A stretch of DNA of 64,000 nt from Lateolabrax maculatus. Its lineage: Eukaryota; Chordata; Actinopteri; Acropomatiformes; Lateolabracidae. The notes beneath the pieces were generated by a model. The model was not told the DNA's origin, did not search any database, and saw only the letters and a list, made by a program, of their open reading frames with translations. The stretch spans positions 3,903,501 through 3,967,500 of the forward strand of contig CM062216.1 of assembly GCA_031216445.1 (NCBI GenBank), in the 5' to 3' direction. Below, piece by piece: positions 1 through 11,300 of the stretch. Position 1 is the first letter of the stretch. Each line of letters starts with the position of its first letter. The position numbers and the translations under genes are program-made.

Positions 1-519
1 AAAATACATAAACAACACAATTTACTTTCAACTTTATTAAGAGAACATGTACTCAACATAATGGTGTACAAAGAAATAAGAGTATGTGGTGAATAAATAA
101 AAGTAAGCAAATAAAAAAACATAAACTTCAGGAGCAGAGATACATATATATGTACATCTACTCATTTGCATTTTTTTGCATTATTCCTCCTCACAGTACA
201 AATTGACAGTTTTAATATATTATTTAAATTAACATATAAATCCAAGAAAATTGGGGGACACATTTGTTATTTTGCATTTATGTATGTGAAATGTACCATA
301 CAGAATCAACGTTTACAATAAATTCAATGTCATATTTATCATGCCCAAAATATGTAATGATACTGATACACTCAATTTTAACATCGTATCACATCAATAA
401 CACACACTTAGTAAACTCAGTAAACACGTCAGCGGTCAGCTGACCCGGGTGCGGTCATGTGATTTCTTGCAGTCATAAAGCTGCACACAGTGGTCCGCGG
501 CGCAGATTTCACTTCAACA
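1..519. other. AT-rich left flank and scpep1 upstream region
   Basis: No coding exon is visible. The first 400 bases are AT-rich. A TTTATT at 33-38 would read AATAAA on the minus strand, so the edge could be the 3' UTR of a minus-strand gene lying to the left, but nothing else supports this. GC content rises from about 425 toward the scpep1 start codon. Confidence 0.4.
434..462 (+). promoter_or_regulatory. E-box pair upstream of scpep1
   Basis: A perfect 12-bp palindrome, GGTCAGCTGACC, lies at 434-445 and a TCATGTGA (M-box type E-box) at 455-462, ending 57 bases before the start codon. E-boxes of the CLEAR/M-box kind are bound by TFEB/MITF-family factors at genes for lysosomal proteins, and this gene encodes a lysosomal-type carboxypeptidase. 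The core is CAGCTG/CATGTG rather than the CLEAR consensus CACGTG, so the assignment is inference. Confidence 0.35.
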
Positions 520-3500
520 ATGGACCGGGCAGCAGCATCCTCCTGCCTGCTCTTCTTACTCGCCATTACCGTCCATAAAGGTGGGTATTATGGTCTGTAT
601 ATTGTGGTTTTCTAGCCAAACAAGAGCAAACTTATAACCGGTCTCGTATCACCCCGTGCCTTCACTCAGATGACTGCAAAACGAAAGTAACGTCGATCTG
701 TGCTTCTTTAAAAAAAAAGTTGTTTGCGCTGTGTCTGCGGTGTGACCGGACCCCGAGTTAAAGCGGCGTGTGTGTCTGACTCCTCCGCAGGGCTCCCCGG
801 GCCGCTGACGGGTAAGGAAGCCTGGGACTATGTGGAGGTGAGGGACGGGGCCCACATGTTCTGGTGGCTGTACTACGCCGACGGGCCCGCCGCAGAGAAG
901 CGGCCCCTGGTCATGTGGCTGCAGGTAGGACCCCACCTGCTCCATCACTGCTGCTGACAGCCGGCCCCAGGGCCCACACCTCTGTCCCTGCCTGCTGTCA
1001 CCCATCTGCAGGTCACATGTACTGTGGCACATATCCCAAAGCATCCTGTGTTGTCTTTGTGTTTGTGAATCTGTTGTTGTTGTTTTTTTTATCCTACATT
1101 AGATAAATCAGTTTGCAGAGACTGACCTGTAGGATTATTTCCACTATTCTTGTCCAATTTGCATCATTGTTGCTTGGCAAAGCAGCTTAAAGAAGGCACT
1201 CCACTGCTTTCTACACAGTGAACATTTTGGTTGGTGTCTCCATCATCACTTGAGACAACCAGTTTATAACAAAGCCTGTGTTACAAACTGGGGGCATGAA
1301 GTACCAGCAGTGTGTATTTACCAGGGTTTAACAAATTACATTATGAAGCTTTTTTTTTTTTTTTTGTTGGCCATAAAAGGCTCTCTTCTTCTTTTTGTCT
1401 GTGAGTCACAAGATCCCCCAGTTTCATTGATGTCCAAGACCAAAACGCAAACTGAAGCAGGGTTTCAGTCTCTGCAAGCTGATTTTCATGTCATAGAAAT
1501 GTGAGAGTTTTGGAAGTCAATGGCAGAGGTGGGAAAAGTCAGAAATACTGCGGTATACCTCCAAAAAATGTCTGGCAGCAACTCACACAGCGTTTGTAGT
1601 AAACATGGATACAGATATGGTCTGTTTAAACAAGCTGAGGGGGGGGTCTAGTTGTGGTGTCACTGACTGAGTAACAGCGGTGTTGCTTCTATTTTCAACT
1701 GCAGAGGAGGAACTGACTAATGAGGTGACCTTTTTAGCTGTAGGAGCTGATCCCGCAAGAGCTTAAAAATTAAAGCACCCATCTTTGTAAAAGATAGCTA
1801 GAATGTTATATTTCCAATACATGCAGGTGAGCAGACAGAATTCCTCTTTAAATATTAAACATATTTATTATTCTATAATGAATAGCACCTCTGCTCAATG
1901 TTTGAAGATGAGGATGTTTGCCCATGTGTCTTCAGGGTGGACCGGGAGGATCAGGAAGTGGCTTTGGGAACTTTGAGGAGATTGGACCTTTGGACAAGGA
2001 CCTACAGCCCAGAAAGACCAGCTGGGTGAGTCATTTCCTGCATTGTGTGTTGAAATTCTTTTTTCTTTTTTCTTTTTTTAATTTTATTTTTTTTAACTCA
2101 TGCCTTGCAAGGGACTATTCCTCCTGTAACATGAGGATCATCTTTTATCGAAATGATTTATGCTGATGTTTAAAGTCTGTTGAAATGAAGGAAAGCCTGG
2201 TTAACACGCTGATCGTGTGTGTTCTCTCAGGTCCAGGCAGCCAGTGTGTTGTTTGTCGACAACCCTGTGGGCACTGGCTTCAGCTACACTGAAAAGCCAG
2301 ACGGCTATGCTACCGATGTGGCCACGGTGGCCTCAGACATGCTGGTGCTGCTCAAACACTTCTTCACAGAGAAGGCTGAGTTCCAGGTAGGTCAGCCAGC
2401 TGCTTCACTGAAGAACGCATTATATCCTTCTTCAGAGAAACGGGAGTCCCACAGAACGTGTGGGATCGGGTTTATATTAATGGGTTTGCGGGCATCTTAG
2501 TGGTGGAGGCCGATTAAGTGACGCTCCTGAAGGGCTTGTGCCTAAAAGTGTGAACACGAGAGTTTGAATGCTTCAAATGTGCTGATGAAATGATGACAAA
2601 ATGACATATTTGGAGGGACATTTTTTGCATCCAACAACTGAATCACAATTGTCAGCATTTCTCATGATCTACTGAGCTGGGAAAAAGTGAAATTTATACA
2701 TGTAAAAGAAAATTTAGGAGTAGTGTCTTTGCGCAGTGTTAGCTGATACAATCCTACCAACAGCCTAGCTATGATGACTTACTTTTAGTAGCTAGAATAA
2801 AAAATGTGCCGTACAGGCCAGTGGTGAATGTTGTCCTCTCTGCAGAGCGTCCCCTTCTTCATCTTCTCTGAGTCGTACGGAGGGAAGATGGCAGCTGCTA
2901 TCTCCTTGGAGCTCACCAAGGTGAGTCTGACAGCAGAACGTTATTCTCTTTACAGCCCTGATGTTGGAAAGTCCCTGTGTCTGGCTTGCGAGTCAGCAAG
3001 TGTGGGGCTGTGTTTTTTGTCTTGTGATTTGATATGAATGTTCATGGTTCCTGTTGAAGGATTTCTAAAGAAACTGGATAATGTAGACCAGCATTGTTAT
3101 ATTAATGACCTCATGCCCTTCTTTCTCATCACCCTCAGGACAAACTACATTCTCACTGAGATGAAAATAAGTATAAGCAGTTGATATTACGTGTTTAAGT
3201 TGTGTCTCATGTCTGTCCAGGCCATCGCACAAGGGACCGTGAAATGCAACTTTGCTGGTGTGGCACTTGGAGACTCGTGGATTTCCCCTCTGGGTCAGTG
3301 TCAGTCAGTCTTTGTACCTGCACCACAAGCTTTGTACATGTTTCTCATCTAACATGACCCCACTGGAATGCTGCCTATGTATATTGCACAACGGCAAGGC
3401 CTTCAAACTTTTATATTAACAATTAAGTATTTGTTCGAAGCACAGGACAAGTTACATTTACTGTAGATCTACATAGTCTTCAGTTCAAACCCCTCCTGAC

Positions 3501-6245
3501 AAACCAGTTACTTCAATTTATTCAGTGGAGTGTTTTTAGAAAGTCAAATCCATGACCTTGATCAGAGCCTCTATAAAAGACAACAGGGTTTATCTTAAAA
3601 TGGCCAAACTGCTCACTGACTTGTGCTTAATCCACAGACTCTGTTATGACCTGGGGCCCATACCTCTACAGTACTGTAAGTAATCAACAAACGGACATGT
3701 TTCTGTTCAAAATGCCTGGTCAACATCAGATTTTGTAGTCCAGCTTCTGTCTGACTGTGGCTCTGTTGCTGTGCAGTCTCTGCTGGATGATTATGGTCTG
3801 GCAGAAGTCAGCAGAGCAGCAGAGGCGGTGAAGCAAGCGGTGGAGCAGCAGCAGTTTCAGAAAGCCACAGAGCTGTGGTCCCTGGCTGAGACGGCGGTGG
3901 AGCAGGTTGGTACCAAATCGCTTCGCTGCGAAGATTTTCGCACTTCCCTGTTTGGCGTTGTCGTCTTTGCTTTTTGTTTACGGGTAGCTATTTAGTAAAT
4001 ACAGGATCTATACGTTGTAATAGACTGTACATGCTAACATTGCCGGATGTAAACTGTTAATTATCAGATAGTGGCTGGGGCCTCTAAAAGATCCCTTTTG
4101 GTATTGTGTGTTTTTATTTATTTATTGTATTATTTTGCTTAGAGTTTTGTTTTTTTGCACTGAATACTGGCTTCTGGTAAATATTTGGTATGTTTCTATA
4201 AGCTTCTCATAACTCACATGGCTAAAGTTACATTTTAACAATCATTACAGCTCATGATATTAATTACAGGTGTGTGTGTTGCAGTGAAACACAAATGATG
4301 AGCAGGCGAATTAATTCATACCACAGAATTTCAAATAAATATTGTAACATTTGATATTGACAGTGTGCTCTGAAAGTAATTTAGTCAATATTGCCTCTTT
4401 TGAAGTATGATTTCCTTGCTGCATTCTGCCAGTCTACACGCGCGGATGATGTTGTTTGACGTCGACTCTTGTTTTCATGCCAGAACACCAATGGAGTCAA
4501 CTTCTACAACATCCTGACCCAGGAGCCGGATGAGGAGGTCGCGTCCTCAGCAGGAGAAGACTCATTACAGAAGTCTAAATGTAAATGCTCTAAAGAGCTT
4601 TGACACTCGTTTGTCCACTTTGACGCTGTAACCAGTGTTCTCTTTTCCCCAGCTCTGCAGATCCGCCGCCTTATTTGGCCCCTCCACAGCCAATCACTGA
4701 GCCAGCTGATGAACGGACCAATCAGGAAGAAACTGGGCATCATCCCCCAGAATGTCACCTGGGGAGGTATTGTATCTCCACAGCAGTTTTTTTTTTATTA
4801 TTATTTATTTATTTTTTATTTATTTATTTTTTTTAGTTTGACATATTTCTGTTGTCTGGCATCACCCCCACCCCCTCTTGTCTTTCTGTGTGTCCAGGCC
4901 AGGCGGAGGAAGTGTTCAGCTACATGGCAGGAGACTTTATGAGGCCAGTGGTGGACATAGTTGACCAGCTGCTGGCTGCTGGAGTCAACGTCACGGTCTA
5001 CAACGGCCAGCTGGATCTCATAGTGGACACCATGGGTAACGTACTCTGCGTGTTGCCTTCCCTCCCGTTTAGCTGCAGTGGCATAAACCCCGCCACCTGT
5101 TGAATTCCTACAGAGACGCGCTGCGCTGTATAAACCTCCGCGTCTTGTCACAGGTCAGGAGCTGTGGGTGAAGCGGCTGCAGTGGGAGGGGCTTCCTGGC
5201 TTTAACAAGCTGAGGTGGACCCCCCTGGATGACCCCGTCTCCCCGGGCATCACCGGAGCTTTCTACAAGACCTACAAGAACTTTGCCTTCTATTGGATCC
5301 TCAAAGCCGGTCACATGGTAAGACACAGCAGATGTGGGGGGGTGGACTCATCCCACTTGAGTGTGCAGGCCTGATGGCTGCAGTCGCCTCACCCATCTCA
5401 CAGAATCTTAACACCAACTTCCACTGGGGACGATAAAGCTGAAGCTGGTCTGTAGATTAGATAGAACCTGTAGCGGTTAATGAGACTTTAACTAAAATCT
5501 CTTCACTGTAGCGCCCCTGCATGGTAGACATGGCTCTTCACCAAGCACTGGACTGTCAGTTTACATAATGCTTGTTGTTCTGCATAAACATTTTGGAGAC
5601 ACAGTGACTAAGTTTGCATGCACTTAATATTACATTATTCTGAATATGACAATATTTGGAATTTGATCCGGGTCAAGTAAACTGCATATTCCGTTTGTAT
5701 ATTCTGAATGAGGCCTTATTCCAAATGTAGCATTTTTCTGATTAAGACAGGTGCGATTTGCTGATATTATTCTGGTTTTAGGAGCAGTCTTTGGACATGT
5801 GTTCAAAATATGTGTCTCAATTGGGGTTTTATCGCAGTATGTGACACACGGCTTCTTGCCTGTTTACGGTCAGCGCTGTGCGTTGTAAACCAACCAACCA
5901 ACACTTTGGTAGGCTGGGGTAGAGATGCTGCCCAAAAGAAAAGCCCACATTTCTGGTAGGAAGGAGAAACACACCTACTTTTAGATCAATGTGCCTCTCA
6001 GGACTGCCCGTGCCTATTCATTTTGAAAGCAACAATAGGGAGACGCAAACACTTAACTGACCAATGGTGTAACTTCGGTTTGCTGGGGTCCGGCCATAAA
6101 ACTCAACAACATGAAATAAAATAACATAAGTTCTAACAGTAAAGGAATTTAAGTATTTATTTATTTTCTTTTGCTCTGTTAGATTCCCTCAGACCAGGGA
6201 CCGATGGCCTTGCAGATGTTGAAGATGATCACCCAGCAGAACTGA
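520..6245 (+). CDS. scpep1: Retinoid-inducible serine carboxypeptidase (SCPEP1)
   Basis: A member of the S10 serine carboxypeptidase family, which removes C-terminal residues in the secretory/lysosomal pathway. Thirteen coding exons join in phase: 520-580, 791-924, 1936-2025, 2231-2386, 2846-2920, 3221-3293, 3638-3675, 3777-3905, 4484-4580, 4653-4766, 4898-5035, 5154-5317, 6183-6245, giving 443 residues (the human protein is about 452). The N terminus (MDRAAASSCLLFLLAITV) is a signal peptide. The oxyanion region reads GGPGGSGSGFG. The catalytic Ser is in SESYGGK (about residue 157), the Asp in YNGQLD (about 362) and the His in KAGHM (about 422), so the triad is intact and an active enzyme is expected. 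The start codon was chosen as the first ATG giving the signal peptide. The gene converges with engase; their 3' ends are about 2.1 kb apart. Exon ends were inferred from GT/AG sites and phase. Confidence 0.93.
5600..5870. repeat. Possible dispersed repeat in scpep1 last intron
   Basis: The last scpep1 intron (5318-6182) holds an AT-rich block starting GTTTGCATGCAC with several ATATTCTGAAT-like motifs. It resembles the degenerate DNA-transposon-derived repeats common in fish. I could not delimit ends or terminal repeats, so this is a weak call. Confidence 0.25.
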
Positions 6246-6381
6246 CCCACCCACTCTGATGCCAGCTGACTGACAATCACATTGATCACATGACCTCTTT
6301 TATTCACATCCTGCTAAACCAAATAACAATCTCAGTACTTACTTAATTACAGCACTGACCTGTGTACGTTTCAACCAGAAC

Positions 6382-6387
6382 AATAAA
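6382..6387 (+). terminator. scpep1 polyadenylation signal
   Basis: A canonical AATAAA lies 137 bases after the scpep1 stop codon and is followed at once by a T-rich stretch. It is the first such signal downstream and gives a short 3' UTR. Confidence 0.65.
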
Positions 6388-8345
6388 GATTTTTTTTTTT
6401 TTCTTTTTTGTAAATGCTGTCTTCTCTAGTACGGTATCAAACCGGTCAGAGATGTTTGTCGTTTTTCTTACTACATACCTGAGTGGGGGGGGGGGGAGAA
6501 CCTGGAAATACAATGCTGCCTGTAAATGTGCTTCCTCCAAATCCAACTAAGTTTTGTTTTAAGTCTCAAACTAAAGTTCTCTAGAAGAATCTTTAGTGGC
6601 ATACATGAACAAATGTTTTCCATCATTATTCACAAGAACATCTGGTTGCATTATTGGTGTGGTATAAAGATTAAATTGGGTGTCACTAAATTAACTATCT
6701 TTTTTAAAGGGTCTGTTAGACATACCAGTATCATTCATAGCAATAAGACACCCACTTGTTCCAATTTTTTTGCACTTTTTATACACTTTTTTTTTTTTTG
6801 GGCATCAGCAAGTATTTTAAACAGAAACCATAAGTTGTGTCGGCTCTGCACTCTGGATTTGATGTAAACCCGACTAAGAGGTGAAAGTGCAGACTTTTGG
6901 CTTTAATTAGTTTATAGTTCCTGTAGAAGATTCACCCTTCCCACTCCTCTGGATGCTTTTTTACATCATGTTAAACAAATGTACATAAATTGATTTAAAT
7001 TAAGTACAACTGTTCACTGCATTTACCATGATGCATCTGGTTTGGCTGAAACCTGTATCTGAGTACAGAATGACTGAGGAGAAATAAACACCTGGTGCTC
7101 ACGTGTTGCACTTTATTGTATTACGATGTGGCAGGGAAGCTGAGGTTAAAGTCTTGACATTACAATTTCAAAAACATTTTTCTCCTTAAATCAACAAACA
7201 GCAAAACGTGCACAAGCAAGATTATGAACATAATGGAAATGTTACTTTGTTAAATATGTTGTCTAACTTCATTTAATATTTTGGAGTTACAAACATACCA
7301 CATAATGTAGTTTATAAAGCCTTTTGTGGATCAAAAAGATTAATACTGCATAAGAGGTAAACCAACTATATATTTTGTACAGTAAATCCTGTTTCACACT
7401 TTTGCCCTTCACATATAAGTGATTGCTAAATGAATATAAATCTGCTCTGCATAGTTAGACGATCAACCAACACAAGTGGTGACTTGTGATACATTACTGA
7501 TTACATCCTATATTACATCCTCTCTAAAGCATAAAGTAACCATTCATTAGTATATGCAAAAAGAAAATGCACTCAGTGTGGGATTACAACTCAGACATGG
7601 ACAATATATGAAAGCCTCCCATTGTACGGTTGAGAAACCTGAGATGTTATATGAGTGCATTTGAGTCAACTGAGTAAATCTCACATCAATGGATATGCGT
7701 CATCTGCCAACATTATTACTAGTTAAGCGTTAATCTAATATTTCATCCTTTAAAAGCAGAATAGGATAATTTTCATGCCATTCTCTGACATGCAGTGACA
7801 TGTCAGAAACCAAAGGGTTGGATGTTCTGCTTTGCTCAAGCACATCAAACAAGTAAAATGTTGTGACAAAGAAAATCACAACTTAAAGGAATAGTTCAAC
7901 ATTTTGGGAAATACCCTTCGCTTTCTTGCCCAGAGTTAGATTATTAAAACTGAATAAGGGTATTTCCCAAAATGTCAACTGTTCCTTTAAGATCCACTTA
8001 CTAGTTTTTTTTCTGGAGCTTTTAACCATATCACAAGGTCTTCGGCCACGGATGGAGTTTGCCCAGTTGTCATGGAGACGGATCAGTTGACATGCTAGCA
8101 TGTTCACCATGTTTGGTCAATAGCTCACTTTGCCTTCTCCCACTGAACCTGAAATTTAGTGACATTCAGATATAAAAATAGCCCACCAGAAAGTGGGGGG
8201 TAGTCAGTTACATAGTCGACAACCGTCACTAGGGCTTCTAAAACTGACTCTTTACAACCTTTGAGCTAAAAACAAATTATAGGGTACTGTAGTGCTCCAC
8301 CTCGGGAACGTTGACTTTGACGTCAATGCCATGATTGCAGCAGCA
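6388..8345. other. Convergent intergenic region between scpep1 and engase
   Basis: No coding exon is supported. The stretch holds a G-homopolymer near 6485-6497, T-runs, and the small palindromic element at 7883-7990. A minus-strand AATAAA-like site near 7111-7117 could mark a longer engase 3' UTR. Confidence 0.5.
7883..7990. mobile_element. Short palindromic MITE with TTAA ends
   Basis: A 108-bp near-perfect inverted repeat begins TTAAAGGAATAGTTCAACAT (7883) and ends with its complement CTGTTCCTTTAA (7990). The arms are about 35 bp with a few mismatches and an unpaired centre of roughly 37 bp. The TTAA at both ends is consistent with piggyBac-type target duplication. Related, longer or partial copies are seen at 27308-27469, about 39660-39797 and about 56950-57260. 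Confidence 0.7.
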
Positions 8346-8351
8346 TTTATT
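8346..8351 (-). terminator. engase polyadenylation signal candidate
   Basis: TTTATT on the plus strand reads AATAAA on the minus strand 41 bases after the engase stop codon. It is the nearest candidate; alternatives lie further downstream. Confidence 0.4.
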
Positions 8352-8392
8352 ACAGAGTCCAGGAGTAGCAGCCTGATAACAGTTATGTAACG

Positions 8393-11300
8393 TCATTGTG
8401 TCAAGTCCTCTGTGTAGCTGAGGCTTCTTCTTCCCCAGTTGCTCTCCGGGACCAGGAAGCCCTTCCTGATCACTGGCTCCACCACCAGCTCCAGCAGGCC
8501 GGGTGGTTCCGACACCGCCAGCTCCGTTAATCTATAAATATTAGAATATGCCCGGCCCACCAGAACCAGCTGACCTGGGGGGATGCGGGGATCAGGTCCT
8601 CTCAGCCGACGCCAGTACACCCTGAAGTGGCGCACGAGCTCGGTCGGGTAGTCCCAGCGCAGAGTGGCATTGAGGTGCAGGCAGGGAGAAGTGGAGTCTG
8701 ACAAGGTACCGGCACCACGCAGCCACACCACGTCATAAATGCACAAGCCCTGAACCAGCTCAGGGGGAACCTGCAGACTGGCTACATCCAGTAGCTTGTA
8801 GAGGAGTTAAAAAGGGAGAAATTTGAATGTACTCATGTTTAACTTGTATAACATTTAGAACTATAAAAAGGATACATTTCATGAAGAAAAATGAAGTGCC
8901 CTTGCTGTTAAAACTATATGAATATGCAGTTGAAAAATTGTTGAAATAGTTGCAGTTGAAATGAAAGTGCTGAAAGAAGTTCAATGTCAGTTGAACTCTA
9001 AGTGATAAATTGACCTTATGGTGCCAGTTCAAGTGAATAAACTAAACTTAATTGTTTACGAACAGTTGAAGTAGTGGGAGTTAGAAGACCTGAAGAAGTG
9101 TTAATGGTGAAGGCCTAAGACCTGAAAGGCTTTGAAGCGAAGCACTAAAAGGAAATATCAGTTGAAGTCTGAAATAACTAAAATACTGAAACCATTAAAG
9201 TTGTAGTTGAAGTAGCAGTCGTAATACAAATACCTAAATAAGTTAAAATAGCAAATAAATAGGAAGTGCTAAAATAAGTTGTCAATTTAAGTGTAAGCAC
9301 TGGGTGAGGTTGAAGTATCATTTTAAGTGAAAGTGCTGATGAGATGAAAGTTGAGGTGGAGGTGATGAACTGAACTGGAAATGTCAATCAAAAAAAAAAG
9401 AAATTAGTGAATAAACTGAAAGATAATGTTTGTTGTAGTGTAAGCACTGAAAGCAGTTGTAAAGTAAATCGTAGAGTAATTTTTGTCTGAACAGAAATTT
9501 GGGAGTTAAGAGAGCTGAAGTGTTCTTGTTCAAAACCTAAGGCCTGAAAGGCTTTTGAAGTTTCTTTGAAAATGCAGGTGATAATTGAGCTGGAAGTGTA
9601 AGGATAGGTCCTGGAATAAATTAGTGCCACTTCAAGAGAATAAGCTGAAAGACGATATTAGTTGAAGTGTTGGCTGAAATGTAAGCAGTGACAGTTATTG
9701 AAGTAAACAGCATATGAACAGTGAAAGTCGTGGGAGTTGGACGAACTGAAGATGTGTTTTTGTTGTTCAAGAGTGAACAAGCTTTTATCTGGGTGTCAAA
9801 AAATGTACAGTATAGAGGGCACACTGAACACAACGCGCTCCCACTGACTCACCATGACTTCTCCCATCCTGCAGCTGAATGGCGTGTCCTGAGGCCCTCC
9901 GTGTCGCTGGATGTTGACACTAACTTCTCTAAGAGCACAGCCTCGAAGCTCCAACTGTGAACACCTGCACACGGTGACATGAAGAGAACGGAAAGGAATT
10001 TAGACAACTTTATGATGAAATCCATTAACCTAGCTGTTTCTGTACCTGTTAAGAGTGCATTACCTGACAGTCCAACCTTCTGGACTCAAGTTGCCACACA
10101 GCTGATTGAACTGGCTCACCAACTGGTGCCCCTCATCCAGTACCACAGGAGACAGACTGGTAACTGCGAAAACACGTGCATTTAATATATATAGCACAAC
10201 TTACAGACTACTGATGTTAAAAAGAATTTACCAGCATGTGTGTGCACTGGCTCTTAAGTGCTGTTTTAGGACATGTGTGTTAAAAATTAAGAGTGTCCAT
10301 AGATTGATCATTCGTGGGAAACAGACAACACTTTGTACCCATTCAATAACTACAAATACTTAAATGCCTTACACGTAATAATAATAATAATAATAATAAT
10401 TATGAAATGAGTATAGCTGGGAAAGGCTCTACTCCCCTGCAACAACCCTGCATAGGATAGGCGAGTATGGATAATGGATGGATTGTGAAAAACTCACGTT
10501 CGACATCCTGTGCGTTAATGTGTGTGCAAAGACTGGCGTCCGTTGTCTTCAGCTCCAGGGAGAGTGTGATCCCAGTCGATGGCTTGCAGATGAGGGTCAC
10601 CAGAGTCTTGGATGCAAGGGGTACATTGAGTGAGAAGATCCTGAGAGAGGAAGAAAACACACAAAGTGTTTTGGGGAGGTAGTGGTGGCAAGTTGAAAAT
10701 AAAGCAAGCGTGAACAGAAGCCCACACACTTGGCACAAACTGGAGACGTGCGAGCGGCAGGGATGAGTCCCTCCAGCAGCAGAGAGCAGCCTCCATTCCA
10801 GGCGTCCTCTGGGCAGCCGCGGCTACTCAGCCAGCCCTGGTCCTCCAGCTCCTCATGGTAGTACAACGGCTGGATCTCCTGGGCGCTCAGGTTGAACCAC
10901 CCCCTCCTTGCCTCACTCTGCACACACACAAAGTCAGAGATAGAGAGAGTCGAGATCGGTCATTCCCCTCCGACGGGAGTCTGTATCTGTCACATAAATC
11001 ATCAGGGAAAGCCAGAGGTCTTTGTTGATCTCTGAACACTCCTGCCCTCCTCAGAGAACCTCTCACGATCAACGCATCAAGCTCATGGGATCTTCTACAA
11101 ATGGTGATGACATTTTCCAAGAGATTTGATTGGTCAGTGCTTTTATACGGCCATGTAACCCAGTAAGAAGTGAGCCACCGTCGTCACCCTGAAAACCCAG
11201 GGTTACACCTGAAGTTACCCTGCTTTGTAGTACAGGCCTCTAACTGCTACAGAATAACCACACACACCTCTACACACATCAGACTGGTCTGTTATAACAG

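Noticed and set aside
8795..9833. Series of minus-strand ORFs in engase intron 13
   Set aside because: Low-complexity Ser/Thr/Phe-rich translations of the degenerate repeat array; phase requires exon 13 to join exon 14 directly.
10157..10159. Nearer AG acceptor for engase exon 12
   Set aside because: It would put exon 12 out of phase with both neighbours; the acceptor at 10164-10166 keeps the frame.
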